The notes beneath the pieces were generated by a model. The model had not been told where the DNA came from, made no database searches, and worked only from the letters and a program-made list of their open reading frames with translations. The position numbers and the translations under genes were made by a program. Of a stretch of 64,000 nt of DNA, positions 22,801 to 32,900 are shown piece by piece; position 1 is the first letter of the stretch; each line of letters starts with the position of its first letter. The DNA comes from Mesostigma viride (lineage: Eukaryota > Streptophyta > Mesostigmatophyceae > Mesostigmatales > Mesostigmataceae): NCBI GenBank assembly GCA_009746045.1, contig RPFO01000167.1, positions 2,270,152 through 2,334,151 of the forward strand, in the 5' to 3' direction.

Positions 22801-25008
22801 TGCTTGTGCGGGTGGGGCATGTGGTCACGTGCTGAACCCCCGTGGGTGGCAAATGCCCTTTGTGCTGGCGAGATCTTGGGACGAAGCGCCACCAGGAAAC
22901 TTGGTCATGCCGCACTTGTCTTGTCGACGGTCGATTGCGCCACTTTCGATCGCGTGCAGTCGCTCGTTTGGGGCATCCCGTGCCTTCGCATGGGCTGCGC
23001 CTGTCTGCCCTTGGGCTCGTGGGTATTTCATATAGTATATCACACAGTGGGTAATTTAGTATATCACATTGTTGGTAAATCATGGCAGGGTTGTGGGTGT
23101 AGTACTGCATTGACTAGTTTGCGAATGGCCCGGACTCTATTTCTTTTTTATTTCTTAGTTTCTTGCGTATATATGCTTATCCCTCACTCCGCTGCTGCCA
23201 CATGTCGATTTTCCCCTCCAACCTTCCACACCCCACCCCACACCCCAACCCACGCACATCAACCCCGCGCCGATCCACGCCCCACTCACCCCTGCAGGGC
23301 ACGACCTACTACGTCGTCTCCAAAGTGGAGGTGGCTGCCTCCACCCCTTACACGTCCTTCCCCTGCGGCATGTGCCCCGTGAGTACCTTGTCCCGAATGC
23401 TTGTCCCGCCTCGTGAGCGTAGGCTGGCATCCTGTCTGCAGAGTATTACCCTTACTGCGAATGCCACTATGTATATGCTACTACTTGAACTTAATAATAC
23501 CAACAGCAGTACGTATAAACCAGTGCCTTGTGCGTACCTTGTCCTGAAACCATTGCAGCTCGTGAGTGTTGGCTAGCGCCCCGTGCGCAAGTCTACTGCC
23601 CCTTGTGTACCTTGTCGCGAACGCTACGCATCCCCATGGGTATCCGGCGTCTAATGAGTGTCGGCTAGCGTCCCGTGCGCAAAGTCGGGTGCCCTAAGGG
23701 TTGAAGTGGAAGTGCCCTGCAGGTGCAGTTGAGTGCCCCGGGAGTACCTTGTGTCGAACGCTTTGCCTCTCTATGAGCTTTGGGGTGGGGTGTAGCGGTT
23801 AGGGTTCCCCCTACAGCTTTTAGGTGCCTGGGCGCCGCTCCTCACTCCTCAGCAGTATCAGGAGCATTGCCATGGATATCGGGGCACTGTATTGTAATGG
23901 TGTGTATTTTTATTACTATTATTGTTATTATTTTGTGTCTCGTTGAACAGCGATTATGTTGCTGGTTGGCATGATGGCTGTCATTCATCATCATTTGATG
24001 GATGGCAGCCTTCCTTGCCTATGATCTAACCTTTTGCGTTATGTTGGATACAATAACGCATCATATGTAATAATGGATACAATAACCAATAGTGTATGCA
24101 TTTTATTATCCACAATAATGACCAGTGGTGGAGTTGCTAGGCCACCAGCCCACCATGGGCCCTGTCCAGTCGCCACCGGTGACCGACGACAGCGACATGG
24201 AAGCTGTGAGGGCGTGCGGGGTAGCTGTTTTCTGCCTGTGGCCGTGGGTACAGTAAGCAGCATCGTTATTGCCTATGATCCCACTAAGTCACTAGCAACT
24301 TACTAGCAGTAAGGGTCGTTACATTAGTCGCTTACATGACCAACTCTTTTTTTGACGGGATGGCGGTGGACGCAGGTACATGGCACTAAAATAACGTTTC
24401 TGGTGGTACCACGTCCTGTGCGCTTCTTCCAAGGCATTCGGCCGCATGCGTTGCGCTGCGGTTGCCAACATAATGAGACGCACCATGTCCCTGGTACCAT
24501 CATGCCTCACTACGTCGGTGCCAGCATTAACTCGGTCCATGCCTGTGCCAGCGCTAATCCAACCACCGGCCGCGGCACCTAACCGGCATCTCGCCTGCGG
24601 TTGGGCAGCGCTTTGTGCCACATGCGTCAACTGTCCCGCTGCCATCACTCCCCTTGCTACTTGCGCTGGCCACCTGGTCCACAGGGCTCACCTACATCCT
24701 ACAAGAACGATGTTGTGTCGTCATTGTATCTTTTTCGTATCTTCTTCTTCAGTGTACTCTATACCTTATCATCCTCCACGTGGCGCCTCACTATTCACAT
24801 CTCTCATTAATACCAGTTTCTTCTTATCATATACAATATGCCGTCGTGCTCTGCATCCTCCACCCGGCACCTCACTATTCACACTGACACACTCAACATG
24901 CCACACGACACGGATGACCCACGCACGCAGGTGTCGGAAGAATGCACAGACGACGGAGTGATCTCGCCCGCCAACTGCATCTACTTGGCCAAGTGGCTGG
25001 AATTCTGA
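13891..25008 (+). CDS. RPC6: DNA-directed RNA polymerase III subunit RPC6 (RPC34/POLR3F)
   Basis: Ten exons: 13891-13950, 14140-14226, 15396-15466, 16427-16491, 17127-17239, 18613-18756, 21365-21451, 22609-22689, 23298-23378 and 24931-25008, all GT-AG and phase-consistent, giving about 288 residues (the human protein is 316). RPC6 belongs to the TFE-beta-like RPC82/RPC34/RPC31 initiation subcomplex of Pol III. Exons 1-5 encode two winged-helix domains (MASLSMVEEDLLQLCREHPN; MLVYQIIQQAKNMGIWTKDL; LHQPQITKILKTLESRRLIK); exon 6 has VYMLMELEPSREITGGAWYT; exons 7-8 encode a third winged helix (GPVTLADIAEYVKKSQITRV; IVNTLVVDGLVQERVVV). The C-terminus keeps four cysteines (CGMC, then ECTDDG and NCIYL before KWLEF) that ligate an Fe-S cluster in the family. 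The ATG context is CACACCATGG. Slightly short between exons 6 and 7, so a small exon may be missed there. Confidence 0.93.
14936..15256 (+). repeat. 21-bp minisatellite in RPC6 intron 2
   Basis: About 15 copies of a unit near 21 bp, CAAGGCAACCCTTTTGGCTT, with CACC/CAGC/CAACC variants. Apparent open frames on both strands here (Lys-Gly-Leu-Pro-Trp-type repeats) are artefacts of the repeat. Confidence 0.9.
15498..15600 (+). repeat. two tandem copies of the RPC6 exon 3 donor region
   Basis: The true boundary at 15446-15477 reads GTGGAGGAGGCGACCAA before GTGAGTGTGCTA. Copies follow at about 15508-15538 (GGGGAGGAGGCGACCAA before GTGCGTGTGCTA) and 15569-15599 (GGGGAGGAGGCGACCAA before GTGAGTGCGCTA), so the three donors lie about 60 bp apart. 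Each keeps a usable 5' splice site. Confidence 0.8.
15770..15930 (+). repeat. roughly 20-bp AT-rich tandem repeat in RPC6 intron 3
   Basis: About seven diverged copies of ATGACATTCTAATAACAAAA. Intronic, no coding potential. Confidence 0.8.
16515..16540 (+). repeat. copy of the RPC6 exon 4 donor region
   Basis: GCGAGCAAGAACATGG before GTGAGTGGC repeats the true exon 4 end (GGCGAAGAACATGG before GTGAGTGGC, 16478-16499) 40 bp downstream, including the donor. Confidence 0.7.
16614..16712 (+). repeat. (CGCATGT)n heptamer repeat in RPC6 intron 4
   Basis: Tandem CGCATGT/CACATGT/CGCATGC units, about 13 copies with slight length variation. Confidence 0.85.
17873..17945 (+). mobile_element. 5'-truncated LINE 3' end in RPC6 intron 5
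   Basis: ATACGTGCTACATGATCTCC, then CAACGGAGTCGTGTTATAAT and an AT-rich tail match the 3' end of the LINE remnant at 28925-28977 almost base for base. This suggests a severely 5'-truncated insertion; related tails occur at about 47188-47235 (minus) and 58065-58115. Confidence 0.6.
18130..18440 (+). repeat. 73-bp tandem repeat in RPC6 intron 5
   Basis: Four to five copies of a roughly 73-bp unit containing TTGCGAAGCACTAGTATACT, CCATTGGTCACTATACTGG and ACAACGCTTGGGCGGTTGCC. Differences between copies are few. Confidence 0.88.
18486..18534 (+). repeat. copy of the RPC6 exon 6 acceptor region
   Basis: Reads TCTTACAG, then TCGCCAGGGCTAGAACC and TTAAGGTCGACATGCTGATG. It parallels the true boundary at 18603-18648 (CTAACAG, then AGCAAGAACC and GCAAGGTGTACATGCTGATG). 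It sits about 122 bp upstream and keeps an AG acceptor but has an in-frame TAA. Confidence 0.75.
18764..19000 (+). repeat. tandem copies around the RPC6 exon 6 donor
   Basis: Repeats of ATAGGGTGAGCTGTAACCAT and variants follow the true donor (AAGG before GTGAGCGGCAATCATAGC). One unit repeats GTGAGCGGCAATCATAGC nearly exactly. They look like amplification of the donor plus the first intron bases. Confidence 0.7.
19098..19138 (+). repeat. internally deleted copy of the RPC6 exon 6 end plus donor
   Basis: GTCCACGTGCCCACCGACC followed by GTTCGGTCAAGG and GTGAG parallels the exon end ATCCACGTGCTTACCGACC ... ATCCGGTCAAGG before GTGAG (18713-18761) with about 10 bp missing in the middle. It lies 380 bp into intron 6. 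Confidence 0.7.
19205..20670 (+). repeat. 40-bp minisatellite array in RPC6 intron 6
   Basis: About 36 head-to-tail copies of a 40-bp unit, GGGCAGGCGTTCGATGTGGG followed by TGTTGTACGCACGAGTGCGA. Variants recur (TTC/CTC, GGGTG/GAGTG, TACGC/TGCGC, GTGTGTTA/GAGTGCGA) in mixed order. Because 40 is not a multiple of three the repeat opens long frames on both strands; these are not genes. Confidence 0.95.
20868..21290 (+). repeat. diverged copies of the RPC6 exon 7 acceptor region
   Basis: The true boundary (21356-21394) is CCGACACAG then GGTCCCGTGACCCTGGCCGA. Copies lie at 20879-20910 (GGGGCCTCATGACACTGGCG, no CAG), 20988-21015 (shorter), 21168-21202 (CCATCACAG then GGCCCCATCACGCTGGCCGA) and 21254-21290 (ATAG then GCCCCGGCATCCTGGCCAGC). 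The 21168 and 21254 copies keep an AG and would decode to peptides like GPITLADVV and GPGILASIAE, close to GPVTLADIAE. Confidence 0.8.
21525..22035 (+). repeat. copies of the RPC6 exon 7 donor region
   Basis: GTGTGCTCTCG before GTGAGGTGG (about 21529-21547) repeats the true exon end GACGTGCTCTCG before GTGAG (21440-21456). The intron bases that follow are also repeated (CGAAGTTCTTGTTTGGTGGG, TCAAAGCATTTGTTTGGTGA and TCAAAGATGTTGTTTGGTGG). Weaker copies follow near 21840 (GTGCTTGCGCTCG before GTGAG) and 22000. Confidence 0.65.
21939..21968 (+). mobile_element. short SINE-end fragment
   Basis: Contains CCAGATTTCTGGCCTTCGC then TGGTTGTCTCATTGATATG, the terminal motif shared by the SINE-like copies at 46424-46626 and 58893-58993. 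Lies in RPC6 intron 7. Confidence 0.5.
22108..22176 (+). repeat. (AAT)n/(GAT)n microsatellite in RPC6 intron 7
   Basis: About 22 AAT units with scattered GAT substitutions. Confidence 0.9.
23518..23780 (+). repeat. three copies of the RPC6 exon 9 donor region
   Basis: The true boundary (23370-23402) is TGTGCCCC then GTGAGTACCTTGTCCCGAAT. Copies: about 23524-23553 (AGTGCCTT then GTGCGTACCTTGTCCTGAAA), 23592-23622 (TACTGCCCCTT then GTGTACCTTGTCGCGAACGC) and 23732-23762 (GAGTGCCCC then GGGAGTACCTTGTGTCGAAC). The flanking GTGAGYGTNGGCTRGC is also repeated, so units of 70-150 bp were duplicated. Confidence 0.75.
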
Positions 25009-27404
25009 GGCATCCAAATCCCTTCATGGCAGAGGCGTCGCGGAAGACCCCTCGCTCTCAAAAGGCATCTTGCCCCCAGCCTTCCATGGCCACCCCTTGC
25101 TGGTGCCTGCCCCTTGCCTCATCACCCATGGCTTTAAAAGTAATATCTTCTCCAGGGAGCTCCGGTGACGGCTCCCAGGGGATAGCACGTGAGGCTGGGC
25201 GCGTGCAACCTCTACCCCCGGCTGGGCGCGTGCAATCTCTACCCCCGGCTGAGTGCGTGCAACCTCTACCCCCGGCTGAGCGCGTGCAACCTCTACCCCC
25301 GGCTGAGTGCGTGCAACCTCTACCCCCGGCTGAGTGCGTGCAACCTCTACCCCCGGCTGGGCGCGTGCAATCTCTACCCCCGGCTGAGTGCGTGCAACCT
25401 CTACCCCCGGCTGAGTGCGTGCAACCTCTACCCCCGGCTGGGCGCGTGCAAGGTCTACCTCCCCATGAGTCTGGGTACATAGCCTCTCCTGTCACGGCTG
25501 GGTGGGCGAGCCGCCCGGGTGGTCCTGACTGCAAGCTGTACCCCCTTTGCGGACAAGACCGTTCTCCCCCCGTCTCCCTTTGACGGTGTTCCAGTGGGCA
25601 CTTGCACCAAAAAGGCCAAACGGGGGCTGCTCTGTGGCCGAAAGAATCGCAGGTACAAATCGCGGGCGGACGCAAGCGGACGAGGGGCGGGCCTCCAGCA
25701 CAACATTATCGCGAGCCAGCCCCTTTCTGCAAAGCCATTCAAGCTGCGGGCGCCGAGCATGCTTGTTGCTTGGCCTTGAGCCTGTGGTGGCTTGGCACCG
25801 ACCGCTCTTCTATCCAGCAGATGTTTTCATAATGGGGTGCTGCCATCTTGGCCCCTTGGCCGCCGTTTCTTCCAAAGGCTCCCGTTGGGCTCGAAGAAAA
25901 AGCCGCGGGGCCTGTCGCGGGCCGATGATGTTGCGTGGCAAGTGCATCGGCACCGATGATGTTGTGTGCCAAGTGCATGGGCTCGGAGCGGGGGGGGTGG
26001 GGTGGGGATCTGGACATCGGGCGGGGGCCTGTATGATCCGACATCAGCTCAGGAGACATTTTCGCGATCTAGATCCCATAGCGGACGGTTTTGCCCTCGC
26101 GAAGCCTTGGTCAATCCCCATCCCTTTGCCATCCACGACATATCGGAAACCAGCCCCGACCTTTTGATAAGGGCCCGCCTGGAAAAGGGGCTGCCATGCA
26201 TCGCAACCCTGGGCGATCGGTTTTGACGATTGACTTGGGGAGCGCCAACATTTTCACAATCCAAAAAGAGGGTTGCCTTTCGAAGCCGTAGGCCCCGGCC
26301 GTCTCCTCCATCCCTGGCCGGGTCACAGCGTTGCCCCTAGTGCTTCGCGAGGGAAGACGCGATGGATACCGTGTGCCATGCCGATCCTCCATCACGTGCC
26401 ATGCCAATAGAAATATCCATCCCTATGGTGCCGATCCTAGTGCCAAGGGAACGCTTACTTATGGGTGGGTTCCGCCTTCCCAGCCTTCCTCTGCCTTCCT
26501 CTGCCGCCGGGGGGCTTCCTGGGGCTTTGCTCCTGCTCATATGGGCCTGGGCAGCTGCGGATGTGCGTCCAGGGACTCATCCTGACCCATTTTGTTTATG
26601 GGTCCGTAGCCTTTCTTTGGCACTCAGCTTAAGGCTGCCGTCTATACCTGTGCACCATGGTGGGTGGGTTCCCATCTGTATAGGTCAAGTTAAGTAGGAA
26701 AAGGTGTACTTGCGAAGCGGTCGCTCCCTGCCCCGTGCATGCGAGCGTCTCCAGCCCAAGTCCTTTCCGGTGGTAAAGGAAAGCCGTTTGCCGGCCACCC
26801 AGGTGATCCGTGTGATGAGCCGACATCGAGATGTCCAACGACTCCTGCTCGGTGCGTCATCCCGCATCACCGCGTGCCTGCGATTGGCCGCCTTTGTCCT
26901 TGAGGGTCGTGGGCCGACGGGTGTTCCCATGGGGGCAGCGCAGAAAAGGGGGCTATCATGTGCGAAACGGGTCTATAAATTCAAGAGACAAGCAGCGCAC
27001 GCCAGAACATATACTACAATATCGGGATGGAAGCCAGACGGCAGATGGAGTAGGGACCTTATGTCGTCAAGGGGGTGAGGGGGGAAGTGGCCATTCTTTG
27101 ACTGCTGTAGTAGCAATGGCTGCTACAGTGGCAGCCTCTGAAAGCAGAATAGGGCTGGGCTGCCTATTCAGCGCCTCCTGCTGCCAGCCATTGTAGCCTA
27201 TTAAGGCACGGCCTGGTTACATCAGCCTTCCTGCCCACCAAGGTCGAGCCCTGGACCTGTGCACAATGCCTACACCTGCCAATCAGCCTACTGGTAAACC
27301 CTTAATAGGGTAACCATTGGCTGCATTGATTGCATCGATCCTATGTTCCGTGTCGATCATTATTGTTTAAGCAATATGAAGCGTTATGGTTGTGACGATC
27401 CATG
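25009..27404. other. RPC6 3' flank and unassigned region
   Basis: No gene recognised. The first part is RPC6 3' UTR and a 24-bp minisatellite. From 25500 to 27400 there are several medium open frames on both strands without recognisable motifs; the tail of this interval abuts a 5'-truncated LINE, so part may be unrecognised LINE or other repeat sequence. Confidence 0.5.
25196..25465 (+). repeat. 24-bp minisatellite downstream of RPC6
   Basis: About 11 copies of GCGTGCAACCTCTACCCCCG plus GCTG, with GGGC/GAGC/GAGT variants. The 24-bp period keeps one frame open in several registers; that is not evidence of a gene. Confidence 0.92.
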
Positions 27405-28977
27405 CAGGCCGGACGATTCATGTGCATGATGCTGCACCGGCTCCGCGCCGCGCTGTACCCACACCTGGGTGAGTCTCAGATGGGTTTCCGTCGTGGTCGT
27501 AACACTGTCATGGCTGTGTTCGTCGCGCGCCGGTTGATGGAGGAGGTGCGTCGCCTTTGCCCTGACAGTTTGCCGCTAGTGTTCATTTTTGTTGACTATA
27601 TCAAGGCCTTTGACACGGTCCTCTGGGAGGCTCTTTGGGCCATCCTAGCTCTGGATCGGGTACCACCAGCGTTTATTGCTGCCATTCGTCGACTGTATGA
27701 GGGCTCACAGGCAGTAGTGCGGACTGCGGAAGGCACCACCCCCCCATTCCCCCTTCACCACGGGGTGTGGCATTAGGTTGTGTCCTGTCCCCATATCTGT
27801 TCATTATTGTCGTGGATCATGTCATGCGCCGGGCACGTGCGCGCTTTACTGCTCTTAAGGGGTTCGAGCCCGGCTTGGACATCCTTAACGTGCGCGAGTT
27901 CACGGCGGCGTTGACCCGGGCTACCGCCTGTCCGACCTGATTTATGCGGATATATGACACCACCCTCATCGCGAGCCCCCAGCATGTGCATTCAAACCTG
28001 GCTGGACTGTCTGGGCTTGGATGCGAGGGCTGTGGGGTTGGAGATTAGTGTCAAAACTGAGGCGATGGTGATCGGGGCTTCCCGTAGCCCGCCGCTGCCG
28101 CGGCTACTCGACGGGACGGAGGTCGATCCCGTTTCGTGATCGCTTCAAACTGCTGGGGAGCATGCTCCCTGCATGACACCGCCGACGATGTGGACACCCG
28201 CATCGGCCTGGCCTGGGCTAGGCATCGTTCGCTCAAAACCTACTGGCACTCGAAGGCCCTCGGCGAGCACCGCAAGCGCATGCTCCTCAAGGTCCTGGTC
28301 CTCACGGTGCTCACGTATGGCGCCGAGGCATGGACACTCACGGAAAACGCTGGCGGCCAAGCTAAACGGCACGGTAACCAGGATGCTCCGTCAGGCCCTG
28401 AATGTAGGGTTTTCCACGCATAGGTCATTAGAATCTTTGTACCAGGGCATGCCTCGCATTTCGGACGAGATTAGACAGCGAAGGCTAGCATTCGTAGGAC
28501 ATCTTGCTCGAACCAGCCAGGAAGACACCGACCTCGGTACGTCTGGCCGGCCCCCAGCGGCTTGGCCAGCCAGGGCGGCATATTCTGACCTGGCCTGGCC
28601 CCAAGGGCACTCCTAAGAAGGTAGGCAAACATGTCATGACCTACCCACAGCAGTTGCCGGCTGACCTAGTGGTCCCAATTCAGTTTGAACATCGCATTCA
28701 CTCCCTCTCTCTTACTTGGACTGCGCTATGCAGGACAAGACGAGGTGGAAGACCGGATAGTCCAGGCTCATACGCCCGCCCCTGTGGGCAAGCCCCCTCC
28801 CCCCAAGCGGAAGGGGCGCTTTGCTGAGGAGAATAGAATTAGGGTTTTCTAGATTAGATTAGATTAGCTTAGAGTTAGAGTAGTTCGGCTTCGCAGCTTT
28901 GCCCCCGCTCCATCCATCCAATGGAATATGTGCTACATGATCTCCCAACGGAGTCATGTTATAATTTAATTTAATGC
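27405..28977 (+). pseudogene. 5'-truncated, frameshifted LINE reverse transcriptase
   Basis: Conceptual translation in shifting frames gives reverse transcriptase motifs in order: ESQMGFRRGRNTVMAVFVAR, motif A FIFVDYIKAFDTV, motif B QGCVLSPYLFIIVVD after a frameshift near 27770, a decayed motif C (YAD followed by a stop region near 27945), then the C-terminal block typical of many LINEs: LTVLTYGAEAWTLTE and RQRRLAFVGHLAR. At least three frameshifts and stops break it. The 3' end has TTAGATTAGATTAG and ends GCTACATGATCTCCCAACGG plus an AT-rich tail. The clade cannot be assigned firmly by eye. Confidence 0.8.
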
Positions 28978-29223
28978 AGGCCAGCTGCAGATTGCTCCGC
29001 ATCAAGCTAGGGTTGTAAATAGTTGCTTAATGTGGCACAACAACTATGAACTCCTGACCCTAGCTGAGCCCGACGTCGTCTACATACCTGGCCTGCGCTG
29101 GTTGTCTCCTTGACATATGCCACAGCGCCATGCTATAGATTCCCCCCAGCTTTTGTTGAACTTCAATTTTACCACAAAAAATTTGATCGATAGATCACAT
29201 TTGCCGACATCCCTTTCCGGCCT

Positions 29224-29955
29224 TTGATAGAAGGCGCACTGGTCGCATTCTGTTCATATATCCGCCTCCCTGAGGCTGTGGGACACCCTGCGGCGACTCC
29301 TGTGGTGGGCCCCTGGTCGGCCGTGCTTGGGTCCCACGACTTCTCCCTTTGGCCCCCCACCAACATTGCGGGCGTCAGCGCGCTCCGGCACGCCACGTTC
29401 TCTTGGCTGTATTGCCCCTTGCTGTTGGACGCTGTCGGCTTGCACGCGGCGTTTCCTACGCTCCCACGGCCCCCTGAATTTAGTGCCCTTGTGGTTCGTG
29501 TCCGGCACATGCTGCAGGCAGCCTCCCCCCCTGTCCTTGCCTCCACGCTTTGGGGGTTTGTCCTCGAGGACTACCATGCCGGCGGCCGCCTGCCTTGGCA
29601 CCTGCCCGCGGTGCGCCAAGAATGGCTCCTGAATCTGGACGCTCAAGTGGCGCAGGCGCCGGTGGTGCTCTTTGCTACAGGGCTTGCCGTGCAGGCCCAG
29701 CAGGCCGCCCGTGCGACATATCTCGCTGGGGGGGCCACCGACCACGCCTTGCTCGATCGCCCTCAGCTGCACACGTTTCTTGCCTCTGCCGGGCCCGGCT
29801 CGGCCGGCCTTGTTGCGCAGGCCCACGGGCGCTTGACTACGGCGGTCACCCCAGCGCAAGCCGCCCGCCTGCGCGTTGACTTCGGGGCTCCTGTCACCGT
29901 GCACGCCGGCGACCTGGTTCTGTACGATGCGGGGGGGGGCGTGTTCTTGAGCTGA
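29224..29955 (+). CDS. upstream open frame of R2-like element A1
   Basis: About 243 codons with no ATG near the beginning (TTG is first in frame; the first ATG is at 29509), preceded by an in-frame TAG at 29191, so the 5' end is damaged or the frame starts by another route. The sequence is alanine/leucine-rich with no domain I recognise (for example WLYCPLLLDAVGLHAAFP). It ends just after a run of nine G at 29931-29939. One extra G, or a -1 slip there, would join it to the next frame (DLVLYDAGGG then RVLELSAGAAVPAILHDVLE), so it is probably the N-terminal part of the same polyprotein. Confidence 0.6.
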   Translation: MIEGALVAFCSYIRLPEAVGHPAATPVVGPWSAVLGSHDFSLWPPTNIAGVSALRHATFSWLYCPLLLDAVGLHAAFPTLPRPPEFSALVVRVRHMLQAASPPVLASTLWGFVLEDYHAGGRLPWHLPAVRQEWLLNLDAQVAQAPVVLFATGLAVQAQQAARATYLAGGATDHALLDRPQLHTFLASAGPGSAGLVAQAHGRLTTAVTPAQAARLRVDFGAPVTVHAGDLVLYDAGGGVFLS

Positions 29956-29969
29956 GCGCGGGTGCGGCC

Positions 29970-32900
29970 GTGCCCGCCATCTTGCACGATGTGCTCGAGC
30001 TTGCGGGCATCCCCCATGTCTGGCACCCTGCTGGTCCGCGCCGCCGTCTTCTCTCCGCCGATGAGATCGCCCGACTGCCGAGCTGGGAGCTGGGGTGGGA
30101 CGCGGCGCCCGCCCACTACGGGCCGGCCCACTTGGTGGATGTCACTGCCAGCGGCCCCTCCTGCCCCATCTGCTTGGACCTGCCTCGCCCTGGTGACGGT
30201 CTCTGCCGCCTCCCTGCTTGCGGCCACGTCTTCCATCAAGCTTGCATCGCCACGAGCTTGCACGCGACCTCCGCCACCTGCCCCCTTTGCCGGGCCGCGG
30301 TCCTTTCCCCCTTGCCTCCTGGCGTTCTCCCGCTGGGGCCCTCGCCCGTGTCCGTGCGCCGCCAGTCCCACGCGCCTGCCCCGACACCTGCCTCCCCTGT
30401 GCGTGGTCGTGGGTCGCGCGCCGGCTTGGCTGCCTCCTCCAGCGCCCCCCTCCCGGCCGTGGGGGCCGTCCCCGCGCCGGTCTTGTCCTCGGCTGCCACG
30501 AGCCCTGCTGACCGCCCGGCGGCCGGCCCCGCCCTGGGTTCCGCTGCAGCTGTAGTTCCTCTGGCTGAGGGTGCTCCCGACCCCTCCCCCTCTCGACCCG
30601 GGCCGGCCCAACCGGGTGGGCGCACCCCCTCAGATGGCTTCCATTATTGCCAAGTCGATGGTCCCCTTGGTGACCCGTGTGGCGCGCGCCTGCCCAACCG
30701 GAATTCGTTGCTGGTGCACATTCGGGCTTCCCACCCCCACATCACGGAGGCCGCCATGCGCGCCATGGACTGCTACCGCTGCCCGGCAGCCCATTGCCAG
30801 CGGATTTTTTCGATCCACGGGCGGTACCAGCATGAGCGGCAGTGCCGCCGCCAAACCCCCCAGAACGGCCTGCCCGGCGGCCCGGCGGCCGCACCGGCCT
30901 CCCGGTCCGGGGCGGCCCCTCGGTCGGCCCCTGCCCCTCCACCGGCATCGCAGGGTACGAGCGATCCGGGGGACCTCTCGGCAGGCTGGGCATTCCTGGC
31001 CACGCTCCCTTTTGCCGCCTGTGCGCGCAACCCTTGCATGACGCTCCCGGACGTCCCTCACCGCGCCCGGAGCTTGTTTACGCGCTGCGCCCTGCTTTCC
31101 CTGGCCCGGATGCATAGTCACCCTCTCGACGAACTCGGCCACAAGCTGTTTCTCGTCACCCCCCGGCTCCTCTTAGCGCCGTTGGAGCGGGGCGTGCGTG
31201 GCGTACAGGGTGCGGTCATCGCTCGCTGCCGGCGGTTCCTCCTCGGGGATTGGGAAGGGCTGTGGGCGCTGCAGCCTCCGGCCTCCACCCGGGTGTCGGG
31301 GGCCGCCTCCTTTGCCCGGGTGGAAGCTGACGTCATGCGGTTGGTGAAGGTAGGTGAATTGAGCCGGGCCATGCAAAAGCTTGAACTGACCGCGTTGGCT
31401 CCCTCCACTCCCCCGACCCTGCAGGCTTTGCGCGACCTTCACCCCGACGAACCGGCCTTTGCGGTGCCCGCCCCGGCCACCCCCCCGCCCCCGCCTATTG
31501 TCCTGGACCTGGACATCTTCACGGCTGTGCTGAAGGATCTGCCGAACGCCTCCTCCACCGGCCCCTCAGGCTGGCGCTACGAGCACCTCTCCGTGATGGC
31601 GGGCCATGGCGGGGCGACCGCACTCTTTGAGGCTGCCGCCGACTTGGCCGCGGGGTCCCTGGCCCCCGCGGCGCGCCCTTGGCTGGCTGGGGCACGCCTC
31701 ATTGCCCTCCTGAAAGACGACGTCCCCCCGCCTGCTGGCCGCGTTCGTCCCATTGCTTGCGGCGAGGTCCTACGCAAGCTGGTGAGTAAGGTCATTTGTC
31801 GCCAAAAGGCCCCCGAGTTTCGCGCCTACTTCTGCCCCAACCGGAGTGATACTGAGGAGTCCGTCGCGGCCCAGCTTGGCGTCGCCACCAAAGGGGGCAG
31901 CGACATCATCGTGCACACAGTTCAGGCCTACCTCGAGACGCATCCGACCCATGTGGCGCTGAAGGTGGATTGCCACAATGCGTTCAATGCTGTCACCAAG
32001 GCTAGCATCTTTGAGGCCGTCGGCGAGGCGTTCCCTGACCTTCTTGCGTGGACAGCAGCCTGCTACGGCGAACCCACTCAACTCTCCTTCCTCATGGAGG
32101 ATGGGACGTTCGCCGACATCGCTTCCCGCACGGGAACCCAGCAAGGTGACCCCCTCGGCCCCTTTTACCTGTCTGCCCCGCTGCACAAGGCTCTCCAAGG
32201 TGTCCACGCTGCGCACCCGGATGTCGTGCTCCTCGCCTATATGGACGATATCCATGCCCTTGGCCCGGCCGACGCTGTGGTTGCCGCCCTGGCTGCCCTT
32301 GAAGTGGCCATGGCGGCCATCAACCTTCGGCTCACCCTCCCCAAGTGTGCAGTCTTTTCGCCCCAGGGGGACTGCTCTGGCTTCCCCGCGGCTATCCCGG
32401 GGGCATTGGCGCGGGCGCGTGGTTTCTCGTGCCTGGGCGTCCCTGTGGGTGACCCTGACTACGTCGAAGAGGAGCTCCGGGCCACCGTGGAACAGCGCAC
32501 CCATGTCCTCGAGACTTGGGCGCGCCTCAAGGACCCCCAGACCAAAGGGCTCCTCCTGTGGTTTTGCGCCCACCCGCGGGTGGTTCACTGGCTCCGTGGC
32601 GCTCCCCCCCACTTGGTGCGGCTTGCCGCGGAAGGCCATGACGAGCGCATTCAGGCCGCCTTGCAGGTGCTCCTCCCCGGCCCTAGCCTGCCAGCTCACT
32701 CCATGCGCTTGGCCACCCTCCCCTGCCGCATGGGCGGGTGTGGGCTCACCCGCGCCGCCCGCCTCGCCCCCGCCGCCTTCCTTGGCTCTGTTGCTCAGGC
32801 CTGGGCGGAGATCCGCCGGTTGGTCCCCAGCGCCGTCAGCGCCATTCCCGACTTGGTCACCCCATCCCCCTTCCCCTTTGTGCAGGCTGTGCAGGATTCT

